A DNA stretch of 40,088 nucleotides, from contig SYGP01000008.1 of assembly GCA_005799495.1 (NCBI GenBank), positions 1 through 40,088 of the forward strand. Reading direction: 5' to 3'. Below the pieces are notes generated by a model. It was not told the origin of the DNA, made no database searches, and saw only the letters and a list, made by a program, of their open reading frames with translations. The stretch is from Planctomycetia bacterium (GTDB taxonomy: Bacteria; Planctomycetota; Phycisphaerae; Phycisphaerales; SM1A02). This document shows positions 28,434 to 36,448 of this stretch, one piece after another. Each line of letters begins with the position of its first letter. Position 1 is the first letter of the stretch. The position numbers and the translations under genes were made by a program.

Positions 28434-28457
28434 CTGGGATCGCTGTACTGCTACACT
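28430..28457 (+). promoter_or_regulatory. Possible sigma-70-type promoter for tRNA-Ser
   Basis: GTGACT (28430-28435) and TACACT (28452-28457) are separated by 16 bp. The -10 ends 11 bp before the first base of the tRNA gene. The -35 matches the consensus at four of six positions and overlaps the end of the yfiH-type gene. Placement is good but sequence support is only moderate. Confidence 0.4.
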
Positions 28458-28468
28458 TCCTCCGCGCT

Positions 28469-28559
28469 GGACAGGTGGCCGAGTGGCTGAAGGCGTCGGT
28501 TTGCTAAACCGGTATAGGGACTTCAATCCCTATCGCGGGTTCGAATCCCGCCCTGTCCG
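28469..28559 (+). tRNA. tRNA-Ser (anticodon GCT)
   Basis: A class II tRNA of 91 nt. The acceptor stem is GGACAGG (28469-28475) with CCTGTCC (28552-28558) and discriminator G28559. The anticodon loop TTGCTAA has GCT at 28503-28505, reading AGC and AGU. The long variable arm has a 7-bp stem, ATAGGGA (28514-28520) with TCCCTAT (28527-28533), as expected for Ser. The T arm is GCGGG-TTCGAAT-CCCGC. The 3' CCA is not encoded and must be added by tRNA nucleotidyltransferase. Confidence 0.97.
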
Positions 28560-28631
28560 TTTTCCCTTCTCTCGATGCACATCGGGGAATCCCCTCCTGC
28601 GTGGCTCGGCTTCGCTAGACTGCGAGTCTCC

Positions 28632-29837
28632 ATGAAAATCCACGAATATCAGGCGCGGAAGTTGCTCTCCGATGCAGGGATTCCCGTTCCAAAGGGCCGC
28701 ATGGTGCAGTCGACCGAAGAGGCGTTGGACGCAGCGCGTGAACTCTTCACGAGCGGTTCCACACAAGCCGTCGTGAAGGCACAGGTGCATGCGGGTGGGC
28801 GAGGCAAGGCGGGGTTCGTGAAGGTTGTTCGGTCGATCGACGATGTGGTTGCCGCAGCACGATTCATGCTCGGCAACCGGATGCAGAGTCCGCAGACTCC
28901 ACCCGAGGGGCTGGAGGTGAAGCGCTTGCTCGTGGCCGATGCAGTCGACATCGCGCACGAGTACTACGCCGCCGTTCTTGTGGACCGTGAACGGCGGACC
29001 AATACGCTGATTGCGAGTGCCGAGGGTGGCGTCGAAATCGAACGGGTTGCTGAGGAGCGCCCCGACGCGATTGTCCGCGTTCCGCTTGATCCGTTTGCCG
29101 GGCTGCTCCCCTTCCAGGCACGGCGTGTGGCGCTCGCGCTCGGCTTCCGTGGAAAGGCTGCATCGCAGGCAGCGACGGTGCTGACTCGCCTGAGCAGCCT
29201 TCAGCAGAAGCTCGATGCAAGTTTGGTGGAAGTGAATCCCCTGGTCCTGACACCGCCAACCACCGCCCATCCCGATGGGCAGGTCTTGGCAATCGATGCC
29301 AAGTTCGCTTTCGATGACAACGCGCTGTTTCGGCATGCGGAGATCGAGGCTTTGCACGATCCCGCCGAGGAGAACGCAGCCGAGATTCGTGCGCAGTCCT
29401 TCGGTCTTTCCTATGTGGCACTCGATGGCAACATTGGCTGTCTGGTCAATGGTGCGGGGCTTGCCATGAGCACCATGGACATCATCAAGTTGCATGGTGG
29501 GGAGCCCGCAAACTTCCTCGATGTGGGTGGCAGCGCGAGCGAGGAGGCTGTCACGGAAGCGTTCCGGATCATCCTCAGTGACGGCCGCGTCGAAGGCGTG
29601 CTCGTGAACATTTTTGGTGGCATCATGCAGTGTGATCGCATCGCCCGCGCGATCGTCGGTGCTGCGTCGACGATTGGCTTCGATGTGCCGCTCGTGGTGC
29701 GTCTCGAGGGCACCAATGTGCAGGAGGCGCGTGCCATCCTGGAGGAGGCGCGTTCACGCATTCCAACGATGCAATCGGCTTCGGACCTGGCGGACGCAGC
29801 GGCAAAGGTCGTTGCTGCCGTGGGCGCACCAGCCTGA
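28632..29837 (+). CDS. sucC: Succinate--CoA ligase (ADP-forming) subunit beta
   Basis: 401 residues, TCA cycle, converting succinyl-CoA to succinate with ATP formation. The N-terminus MKIHEYQARKLLSDAGIPVP is diagnostic. The ATP-grasp part includes VVKAQVHAGGRGKAGFVKVV and LVEVNPLVL, and the C-terminal CoA-ligase part includes GNIGCLVNGAGLAMSTMDII, FLDVGGSASEEAVTEAF and VNIFGGIMQCDRIA. Length is slightly over the usual 390. ATG 28632 is fixed by the family start. The alpha subunit gene sucD normally follows immediately, but here the next gene is a HAD phosphatase and no sucD exists in the window. SucC needs SucD for activity, so sucD must be elsewhere. Confidence 0.96.
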   Translation: MKIHEYQARKLLSDAGIPVPKGRMVQSTEEALDAARELFTSGSTQAVVKAQVHAGGRGKAGFVKVVRSIDDVVAAARFMLGNRMQSPQTPPEGLEVKRLLVADAVDIAHEYYAAVLVDRERRTNTLIASAEGGVEIERVAEERPDAIVRVPLDPFAGLLPFQARRVALALGFRGKAASQAATVLTRLSSLQQKLDASLVEVNPLVLTPPTTAHPDGQVLAIDAKFAFDDNALFRHAEIEALHDPAEENAAEIRAQSFGLSYVALDGNIGCLVNGAGLAMSTMDIIKLHGGEPANFLDVGGSASEEAVTEAFRIILSDGRVEGVLVNIFGGIMQCDRIARAIVGAASTIGFDVPLVVRLEGTNVQEARAILEEARSRIPTMQSASDLADAAAKVVAAVGAPA

Positions 29838-29923
29838 GTTCGTCTGGCGTCGATCCGCCCCTGACTGGAAGGCACGCACGCGTCTCTTCCATCCCCTGCG
29901 AACTTCCTTGGAGAAATCATCCC

Positions 29924-30610
29924 GTGCTGGTCCTCTTCGACATCGACGCCACGCTGCTGCGAACGGAGGGCGCGGGGATCCGTGCCATGTTGTCGGCCGC
30001 ACAGGAGTTGTTTCCTGACCGCACCTTTTCCTTCGCGGGGATCGAGGTCTCTGGTCGCCTCGACACGCTGATCTGGCGCGAGTTCATGCAGCGCCATGGC
30101 ATCCATCCAACGGCTGACCTGCATGGACCATTCCGCCAGTTGTACGGCGAGCATCTGAAGCGGGGCTTCGCCGCAGCATGCCGATCCGACGCGCTGCCTG
30201 GTGCTCGTGCACTTGTGGGAGCGCTCGATGCGATGGATGGGATCGATTTGGGGATCGTGACGGGCAACTACGAGCACACGGGACAACTGAAGATTGCGAA
30301 GGCTGGCTTCGCACCCGAAGTCTTCCGATTCAATGGCTGGGCGGACGACGGCGAACATCGCCGCGATCTCCCCAAGGTCGCGATGGATCGCCACGGAGCC
30401 GCACGCGGCAGTCGCCTGCCTGCTGAACACGTGATCGTGATCGGAGACACGCCCCATGACATCGACTGTGCGCGACACAATTGCTGTTGGTCGATCGCCG
30501 TGGCAACGGGAATTCATACGGAAGCGGAACTGGCGGAACACAAGCCGGATCTGCTCCTTCGGGACCTCCGCGACGGGCAGACCGTGCTCTCGTGGATTGC
30601 CTGTCGATGA
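29924..30610 (+). CDS. HAD superfamily hydrolase (phosphoglycolate phosphatase-like)
   Basis: 228 residues, GTG start with GGAG ten bases upstream. Motif I is FDIDATLLRT (nucleophile D6, acid/base D8; Ala replaces the usual Gly before Thr). Motif II is in LGIVTGNYE, motif III Lys in DLPKVAM and motif IV VIVIGDTPHDIDCARHN. An alpha-helical cap of about 70 residues lies between motifs I and II, as in Gph/PGMB-type phosphatases. The substrate cannot be read from sequence; a phosphoglycolate-like or nucleotide phosphate is plausible. It follows sucC by 86 bp. Confidence 0.88.
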   Translation: MLVLFDIDATLLRTEGAGIRAMLSAAQELFPDRTFSFAGIEVSGRLDTLIWREFMQRHGIHPTADLHGPFRQLYGEHLKRGFAAACRSDALPGARALVGALDAMDGIDLGIVTGNYEHTGQLKIAKAGFAPEVFRFNGWADDGEHRRDLPKVAMDRHGAARGSRLPAEHVIVIGDTPHDIDCARHNCCWSIAVATGIHTEAELAEHKPDLLLRDLRDGQTVLSWIACR

Positions 30611-30647
30611 TTCCTTCGAGGATCGCCGCTGGCGATAGCCTGCGGGG

Positions 30648-31385
30648 GTGGAAGAGCCCACGGAACTGTGCAACGACTTTTGCGTCAACCAGCGCATTGC
30701 GCTGAAGATGGATCTGCCCGACACACGCGAACCGACGCTCGAACTGTTCGACCGACTTCGCAAGGTCTTCCCTGCGCTCACGCGCGTTCGTCGCGATGAG
30801 GCTGAAGTCGCGCTGGAAAGCGACGAGGCGCAGGATGACTTCCTGTGGGTTTCGCTCCGGCGCACATCGATTCGCAGTGGTCATTCGAGCCCCACATCGC
30901 TGCAGGACGCCTACCGCATTCACCGTGCCGTGCTCGAGACCGCGCCGTGGTTCCTGTCGATCAGCCCGCTGGACATCGAGCACATCGATCTGACATTCGG
31001 TTTCGACTTGGAGACCGATCAGCCGCGCGACAGCGTCGTGTTTGATGCGCTGCTCGCCCATTCGCCGCTCGCCCGACTGGTCGACGGTGAAATGGACAAA
31101 CCCGTGGATGTGCAGCCGTTCCTTGGCATGTCGCTCTCCCCATCGGGCAACCTGATGGCCACCTTCGAGGTCAAGACTCGTCCGCGCAACAGCGATGGCA
31201 TCCGGATGGGGTTCCCAGAGCCCATCAGCGTCTATCTCACGGTCCGGCGGAACGGTCCGCTCGGATCGCTTGAGGAACTGCCCGGGATCTTTGCCACGCT
31301 GTGCGGTCATGCCGAGCGGCTTGCGGAGGAACGCGCGATTCCGCACCTGGTGATGCCGATCCGCGAGGCGATTTCTGCGCGCTGA
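30648..31385 (+). CDS. Hypothetical protein, no family recognised
   Basis: 245 residues from a GTG start directly after a G-run (30644-30648) that may serve as ribosome site. No signal peptide or membrane segment. The sequence has the look of a conserved soluble protein (LDIEHIDLTFGFDLE, MSLSPSGNLMATFEVKTRPR), with alternating beta-strand patterns in its second half, but I recognise no domain or catalytic motif. It is 37 bp downstream of the HAD gene and convergent with the CPBP protease gene, with 14 bp between stops. Confidence 0.7.
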   Translation: MEEPTELCNDFCVNQRIALKMDLPDTREPTLELFDRLRKVFPALTRVRRDEAEVALESDEAQDDFLWVSLRRTSIRSGHSSPTSLQDAYRIHRAVLETAPWFLSISPLDIEHIDLTFGFDLETDQPRDSVVFDALLAHSPLARLVDGEMDKPVDVQPFLGMSLSPSGNLMATFEVKTRPRNSDGIRMGFPEPISVYLTVRRNGPLGSLEELPGIFATLCGHAERLAEERAIPHLVMPIREAISAR

Positions 31386-31399
31386 GAGCAGCGCAGCAG

Positions 31400-32677
31400 T
31401 CATCCCTGACCAGAGTCGACCAACGCCCTGGCAGCCCACATGGGCAGCGTCACAAGCGCATTGTGAACGCCATGCGCAAGCATTGCGGTCCAGAGCCTCC
31501 CCGTCCTCCAATAGACCCAGCACAGCAGCGAACCCGTGACCGTCACCGCAATCGTTCCCTCCAGTCCATAGCCGTGGACCGCGGCAAACACCACACTCGA
31601 GATGACGGCCGCGGCCGTGAAGCCCATGCTTCGCACGAGTGCGCCGAAGAGCAGCCCGCGGAAGATGATCTCCTCCACGATGGGTGCTCCGACAACGGCA
31701 TCCAGTGTGTCCACGAACGCAAGCGGAAGCGGGCCGAATGCCAAGATCTCGTCGACTCCCTCCCACCATGCGCCTGCCGCGAACAGATCGGGCAGCAGGA
31801 AACTGATGACAGCGAGAATGATCTCCTGCAACCCAAGCAAGAACAGCACGGTCCCAACACACTGCAGCGTGTTGGCGCGTGAAGCGCCTGCGGTCAGCCC
31901 CAGCGCAGGCAACACTCCGCCGTTTCTCCACGCTGCACACAACCACATGAGAAACAGCGTTGGCACGATCCAGAGCAGGAGTGCGCTCGCCGACAGATAC
32001 GACGCGAGTGGCGCTGGCATCGGGAGGAACTGCACAACACTGCCGAGCAGCAGCGTCCAGGCACTCAGACTCCCCATCACGATGACGGCCGCTGAGATGC
32101 CGCTTGCGCCATCCGCAATCGGCAGTGACAGCCCCGATGGGCAGGGACGGATCACCTCGGCTCGGCGCCACAGCAGCCAGAGCAGTGCGAGGATCGGCAG
32201 CGCCCAGATGCTCGCCGAGATCGCTCCCAAAGTGATGCGCCACAGGATTGGCAGCTCGGGTGGCGCGACCCCCCGATCGAAGACCGCGATCGTTTCATCG
32301 CGCATCTCATCGATGATCGATGGGTCGTCGACGATCGAAAGCTCAATCGCCTCATCACGAAGATCGTTCCACTGCACGGCTGCGTCTTCGCCCGCCAACA
32401 CCAAGTCAGCGGCTGGAAGCGGCTGATACCCCGAGGCGATGTCGTCACGCATCACGGCTGCGTCAAGCCGCTGCACCACAGAGAGCGCCCGTGGTGGATC
32501 TTCCAGGATGTCCCACGGACCCGCGTCCACGGACATCAGCACGATGAGTCCCGCATCGACAACGCACAACAGCGCGCAGATCACGGTCGCAATCAGGGTG
32601 GCAGGGTGCTTCGGATCGATGGGGCATCGAATGGCGGAAGGCACCCCATCCGCAGCCGCGCGTGTGTCGATTGCCAC
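31400..32677 (-). CDS. CPBP family intramembrane metalloprotease
   Basis: 425 residues, polytopic membrane protein of the CAAX protease/bacteriocin-processing (Abi, PF02517) family. The catalytic motifs lie in the C-terminal third: VEEIIFRGLLFGAL (EExxxR), FAAVHG and AHGVHNAL, all intact. The N-terminal part is unusual: one hydrophobic segment (about 27-50), then about 95 mostly acidic residues (about 51-145) probably outside the membrane, then the remaining helices. The start is GTG 32677; later GTGs are possible because the first 25 residues are not conserved-looking. It is divergent from cdsA (69 bp). The substrate is unknown; family members process prenylated or membrane-embedded proteins. 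Confidence 0.87.
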   Translation of the reverse strand: MAIDTRAAADGVPSAIRCPIDPKHPATLIATVICALLCVVDAGLIVLMSVDAGPWDILEDPPRALSVVQRLDAAVMRDDIASGYQPLPAADLVLAGEDAAVQWNDLRDEAIELSIVDDPSIIDEMRDETIAVFDRGVAPPELPILWRITLGAISASIWALPILALLWLLWRRAEVIRPCPSGLSLPIADGASGISAAVIVMGSLSAWTLLLGSVVQFLPMPAPLASYLSASALLLWIVPTLFLMWLCAAWRNGGVLPALGLTAGASRANTLQCVGTVLFLLGLQEIILAVISFLLPDLFAAGAWWEGVDEILAFGPLPLAFVDTLDAVVGAPIVEEIIFRGLLFGALVRSMGFTAAAVISSVVFAAVHGYGLEGTIAVTVTGSLLCWVYWRTGRLWTAMLAHGVHNALVTLPMWAARALVDSGQG

Positions 32678-32746
32678 ACGACGATCCTACGAGACATCTG
32701 ACGAATTGCATCGGACTCGATCGCCAAATGCCTATGCTCCCACGCC

Positions 32747-33631
32747 ATGCGGACACGAATCATCGTGGGCGCGCTGCTCATTGCTGCGCTGATCGGACTT
32801 GCTGCGACGGACGCATGGGTGCCGTCCGTGCAGATCGGAGGTCTCACCTTCGGTCCAGGCATCGTGCTCACGCTCGTGAGCCTGCTGCTGTTCACGCCGC
32901 TGTTGGCTCTTGAGTTTTCATCGATGGTGACGCCGCGCGGGGAGAGTCGGCGTCCGCTGCTGCATTGGATCTCCATCGCTGGTGGAACGATGCTCGTTCT
33001 CGCCTCGTCGGGCGCACTGCCACAGTCCATCGCTGCCGCAGCAGCCCTGACTGCGCCCTTTGCGGCAGCGTGCATTGCCGGAGGGCTGCAGGTGATCAGC
33101 CGTCACAACGATGGCTTCGCTCGCGCGAGTGGATCCATCCTGCTGGGGTTTGCACTCATCGGAGTACCGCTTGGATTCTGGCTGCTGCTGCGTCGTGACA
33201 CCGATCCGTGGACACTTGCGGCCGCAATCCTGTGCGTCAAGAGCGCGGACATCGGCGCCTACTTCACGGGCGTCGCCGTTGGCCGCAACAAGATGTGCCC
33301 GTGGCTGAGTCCAGGGAAGACCTGGGAGGGGTTTGCGGGTGGCGTGGTGCTCTCGGCGCTCGTGGGCACTCTTGCGAGTGTGATCAGCGGCCGTGATGCC
33401 GCTGTGCGCCTGGGCGTGGAGGCGGTCGATCCGCTTCGGGGCGCTTGGGTTGCGGTGCTGCTTGGCATGATTGGAACGCTTGGAGATCTCCTCGAGAGCT
33501 TGCTGAAGCGCGGGGCGGGAATCAAGGATTCGGGACGGGTGTTGCCCGGCATGGGCGGCTTGTACGACGTCTTTGACTCGCTGCTCTTGGCGGGACCTTT
33601 GGCATGGTGGCTTCTTGCTCGCCCAAGCTGA
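32747..33631 (+). CDS. cdsA: Phosphatidate cytidylyltransferase
   Basis: A 294-residue polytopic membrane enzyme making CDP-diacylglycerol from phosphatidate and CTP, the branch point for phospholipids. About seven to eight hydrophobic segments. The C-terminal signature region is KSADIGAYFTGVAVGRNK, SPGKTWEGFAGG and LGDLLESLLKRGAGIKDSG, then LPGMGGLYDVFDSLLLAGP. The last element departs from the consensus PGHGGxxDRxD: Met replaces His and Val replaces Arg, with both Asp kept. The ATG is supported by the family start. It is followed after 47 bp by the zinc-ribbon gene. Confidence 0.92.
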   Translation: MRTRIIVGALLIAALIGLAATDAWVPSVQIGGLTFGPGIVLTLVSLLLFTPLLALEFSSMVTPRGESRRPLLHWISIAGGTMLVLASSGALPQSIAAAAALTAPFAAACIAGGLQVISRHNDGFARASGSILLGFALIGVPLGFWLLLRRDTDPWTLAAAILCVKSADIGAYFTGVAVGRNKMCPWLSPGKTWEGFAGGVVLSALVGTLASVISGRDAAVRLGVEAVDPLRGAWVAVLLGMIGTLGDLLESLLKRGAGIKDSGRVLPGMGGLYDVFDSLLLAGPLAWWLLARPS

Positions 33632-33678
33632 TTTTCCATGGATGGGCGGCACGCCCTTCCTGCTACCCTTGATCATCC

Positions 33679-34422
33679 ATGACCCTGATTGCCGATCTCG
33701 TCAGCCTCCACCAAGTGGACAGCCAGGCACGCGCACTCCGCTCACGCCTCGAGGGGGCCCAGCGGCACAAGGCGATTCAGGAACGGCAGGGCGCGCAGTT
33801 GCAGACGCGCATGGATGAGGTTCGTGCGCAGATCCGCCACCACCAGTCCACCGCGGCGAATCACGAAGCAGAGAGTGGCTCGGTGGACTCGAGGATTGAG
33901 TCGCTTCGCCAGCAGTTGAACGCAAGCACCAATCCTCGTCAGTACTCCGCGATCCTTGCGGAGATGAAGACACTGCAGTCGAAACGCGACGAGATCGATG
34001 AACTCGCTCTCGCTCAGATGCAGAAGGCGGAAGAGCTGCAGACGAAACTCACCGAGATCGAGCAGCAGGCGGCGGAACGGGCGAAGGTCGTCGATGTTGC
34101 CAAGGCCGAGTTCGAGACCTGCCGATCGGAAGTGGCTGAACGCCTCGCGTCACTCGAGCAGGAACGCGCTGCTGCCGCTGCGCGCGTTCCGCGCAGTGAG
34201 CTCGATGCGTTCACCCGCGCTGCAGATCTGTACGAGGGCGAAGCCATGGCGGAGTTGGTGACGATCGACTTGCGTCGACGGGAGTATGTCTGCGGAGCGT
34301 GCAACATGGAAGTGCCCGCGGAGAAGTACGCCTCGCTCGCGTCGAACCCGAATGTTGCCGTGACATGCACATCCTGTCAGCGGATTCTCTTCCTTCCGCA
34401 GGTGGCAGCCACTCACTCGTAA
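33679..34422 (+). CDS. Coiled-coil protein with C-terminal C4 zinc ribbon
   Basis: 247 residues. Residues about 1-170 are a long heptad-rich antiparallel coiled coil (Gln/Glu/Arg/Ala-rich), and the C-terminal part is a zinc ribbon with CGACNMEVP and CTSCQRILF (two CxxC pairs). This is the zf-RING_7 (PF02591) architecture, as in HP0958/FlgZ of Helicobacter and related nucleic-acid-binding proteins. The segment NASTNPRQYSAILAEMKTLQ between helices is the well-conserved family motif. The exact role is unknown in most bacteria. The gene ends inside the convergent zincin gene: the last 10 bp overlap. Confidence 0.88.
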   Translation: MTLIADLVSLHQVDSQARALRSRLEGAQRHKAIQERQGAQLQTRMDEVRAQIRHHQSTAANHEAESGSVDSRIESLRQQLNASTNPRQYSAILAEMKTLQSKRDEIDELALAQMQKAEELQTKLTEIEQQAAERAKVVDVAKAEFETCRSEVAERLASLEQERAAAAARVPRSELDAFTRAADLYEGEAMAELVTIDLRRREYVCGACNMEVPAEKYASLASNPNVAVTCTSCQRILFLPQVAATHS

Positions 34423-34847
34423 CCAAGACGCCGCAGGTCATCCTCTTCGAGTCCGAAGTGGTGACCGATCTCGTGAAGCAGGGTGATTCGAATCTCGCGC
34501 GCCACGGCATCCTCTCCACCCTGAAGCGCCCCAGCCTCATCCGTCCACGCCTCCCAGCCCCCCGCCTCATCAATGACACCACGGCGAAAGAGCTGGATCG
34601 TGTCGGGAAGTTGCCCAGAATCCACCACGCTTCGATCGGTCCGTGCCACGCCCGAGTGAAGTCCGCACAGGTCATCCACATCCGGATCCAACCCCAACTC
34701 GAGCAGCAGTTCGGGGGACGCCGCATCGTCGACGACCAGCGGAGACTCATCGAGCATGCCAAGGATTCGAGGCGGCAGCTGCGCCAAGACGCGCTCGAGG
34801 AGCATGTCAAAGCGTGCGCGTTCCGCCGCACTCACCCTCGCACTCAT
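34413..34847 (-). CDS. Zincin-like metallopeptidase family protein (PF06262-like)
   Basis: 144 residues, soluble, with LLHEIGHHFGLEEDDLRRLGY at the C-terminus: HExxHxxGLxxxD with H125, E126, H129 and D136. This matches the small putative zinc metallopeptidase family (DUF1025). The N-terminal half has the usual acidic helix and a core strand (DTIQLFRRGVIDEAG). Substrates of the family are unknown. The start overlaps the pyrD stop by 4 bp (ATGA), so it is translated with pyrD. The 3' end overlaps the convergent zinc-ribbon gene by 10 bp. Confidence 0.86.
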   Translation of the reverse strand: MSARVSAAERARFDMLLERVLAQLPPRILGMLDESPLVVDDAASPELLLELGLDPDVDDLCGLHSGVARTDRSVVDSGQLPDTIQLFRRGVIDEAGGWEAWTDEAGALQGGEDAVAREIRITLLHEIGHHFGLEEDDLRRLGYE

Positions 34848-35773
34848 GTCTGCACAGCACCCACGAGTTCCCCGATGGACTGCACCCCCTGCTCACCACA
34901 CCAGCGATCGAGTCCTCGCACGATTCGCCGGACAGCGCCGTGGTCGATGAAGAGCAGCGTTCCAATGCCGACGCCCGTTGCGCCCGCGAGCAACAGTTCG
35001 GCTGCATCCTCCCAGTGCATGACGCCCCCCGTGCCGATGATCGGCACTCGTGCATCCCGCGCGATGCCGCGATGGACCTCGTGAACGACGCGGACTGCAA
35101 TCGGATGGATCGCTGGTCCTGACAACCCACCGCTGCCGCGCGAAAGTCTCGGGCGCCGTGTTCGGACATCGATGGCAAGCGCTGGCATCGTGTTGCAGAG
35201 GGTCAGCCCTTCTGCGCCGCCTTCGATCGCCGCGGCGCAGGTTGCGACGGGGTCCGCAAGATCCGGCGCAAGTTTGACAAAGAGCTTGCTGCGACTCACC
35301 GCGGGGCGAACGGCAGCGAGAATCGCACGCACCGACGCAGCGTCCGAACCGAAGTGACGCCCCGTCCCGGTATTCGGGCAGGAGAGGTTCAGTTCGAGGA
35401 TGGGGAACTCACCCGTGGCATCGAGTGCGCCCGCGACCGCCACATAGTCCGCCTCGCTGTGACCGGCGATAGAAGCGAAGGCCTTGCACGGCAGGGCTCG
35501 AACGCGCGGCAGTTCTTCTTCGAGGAATCGCGCGAGCCCCTTGTTGGCCAGTCCGATCGCGTTCAACATTCCGCCGCGTGCCGGGATGAGCCGCCAGGGC
35601 GCGTTGCCATCGCGCGCCTCATGCGTGATGCTCTTGGTGGTGATCGCACCAAACAGGCGCAGATCCATCACGTCGCCCAGTTCATCCACGGTGCCCGCGG
35701 TTCCCGCCGCCGCCACGAGTGGGGTCTGCAGAGGAACCCCAGCGAGAATCGTCGTCAGCGGTGGTGTCAGCAC
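34844..35773 (-). CDS. pyrD: Dihydroorotate dehydrogenase (class 1)
   Basis: A 309-residue FMN enzyme oxidising dihydroorotate to orotate in pyrimidine synthesis. Class 1 features: TTKSITHEARDGNAPWRL near the N-terminus, the catalytic Cys in LELNLSCPNTG, LFVKLAPDLADP, EGLTLCNTMPALAIDV, GGLSGPAIHPIAV and IIGTGGVMHWEDAAELLLAGA. The Cys base puts it in class 1 (soluble, probably 1B-like); no pyrK partner is in the window. GTG 35773 gives the usual N-terminus (LTPPLTTILAGVPLQTP). ATG 35791 adds MCYNHR and would leave only 15 bp to the divergent TPR gene. Confidence 0.93.
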   Translation of the reverse strand: MLTPPLTTILAGVPLQTPLVAAAGTAGTVDELGDVMDLRLFGAITTKSITHEARDGNAPWRLIPARGGMLNAIGLANKGLARFLEEELPRVRALPCKAFASIAGHSEADYVAVAGALDATGEFPILELNLSCPNTGTGRHFGSDAASVRAILAAVRPAVSRSKLFVKLAPDLADPVATCAAAIEGGAEGLTLCNTMPALAIDVRTRRPRLSRGSGGLSGPAIHPIAVRVVHEVHRGIARDARVPIIGTGGVMHWEDAAELLLAGATGVGIGTLLFIDHGAVRRIVRGLDRWCGEQGVQSIGELVGAVQT

Positions 35774-35806
35774 TCGATGGTTGTAACACATCTACAATGA
35801 TCCAAC

Positions 35807-36442
35807 ATGAGTACTCCAGAGCGCATCGCACAGTTTGAGAAGATGGCTTCGGCGGATCCGACCAACGAGATGGCGCATTTCAGCCTCGGGAACGCCCTGC
35901 TGCAGGCGGGGCGTCACGCGGAAGCCGCGCGCAGCCTGCAGCGCGTGATCGAGTTGAGCCCAGGCATGAGCAAGGCCTATCAGCTGTGTGGGCAAGCGCA
36001 GATCGGTGCAGGCTGGGCCGATCAGGCCGTCGTGACGCTCGAACGCGGCTTCATGCTTGCCGCCGAACGCGGAGACCGCATGGTCGAGCAGGCGATTGCG
36101 AAGGCGCTCGAGTCCATTGGTCGCGAGCCACCGCGGATGGAACGCGCCACACGCCCCGTTGCCGCCGTGGACGGGAGTTTCATCTGCAGGCGAACGGGTC
36201 AGCCAGGAACGCGGCTTGCGGGAGCACCTTTCAAGGGTCCTGTTGGAGCATGGATCGGCGAGAACATCTCGGCGGAAACATGGCGGAACTGGATCGGTCA
36301 AGGCACGAAGGTGATCAATGAGATGCGCCTCGACTTTTCGCGCGACAAGGATCAGGAAACCTACGACCAGCACATGCGCGAGTACCTCGGCATCGATGAT
36401 GAGGTGATGGCTTCGATCGCTGCCGCGAAGTCAGGTGTCTGA
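35807..36442 (+). CDS. TPR protein fused to a YggX-like Fe(II)-trafficking domain
   Basis: 211 residues. Two tetratricopeptide repeats occupy about residues 5-85 (AHFSLGNALLQAGRHAEAAR and AYQLCGQAQIGAGWADQAV). After a Pro/Arg linker, residues 121-200 resemble YggX: DGSFICRRTGQPG (Cys127 at the position of the conserved N-terminal Cys), GPVGAWIGENISAETWRNW, TKVINEMRLDF and YDQHMREYLGID. E. coli YggX is a stand-alone protein of about 90 residues protecting Fe-S clusters from oxidation. The assignment rests on pattern, not a search. A -10-like TACAAT (35793-35798) lies nine bases before the ATG, so the mRNA may be nearly leaderless. The stop is 6 bp from the convergent VWA gene. Confidence 0.78.
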   Translation: MSTPERIAQFEKMASADPTNEMAHFSLGNALLQAGRHAEAARSLQRVIELSPGMSKAYQLCGQAQIGAGWADQAVVTLERGFMLAAERGDRMVEQAIAKALESIGREPPRMERATRPVAAVDGSFICRRTGQPGTRLAGAPFKGPVGAWIGENISAETWRNWIGQGTKVINEMRLDFSRDKDQETYDQHMREYLGIDDEVMASIAAAKSGV

Positions 36443-36448
36443 CCGCCT

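Noticed and set aside
33644-33656. Short hairpin GGGCG-GCA-CGCCC after cdsA as a terminator
   Set aside because: The 5-bp stem has only a 3-base loop and no T-run after it, and the next gene starts within 23 bp. Not convincing.
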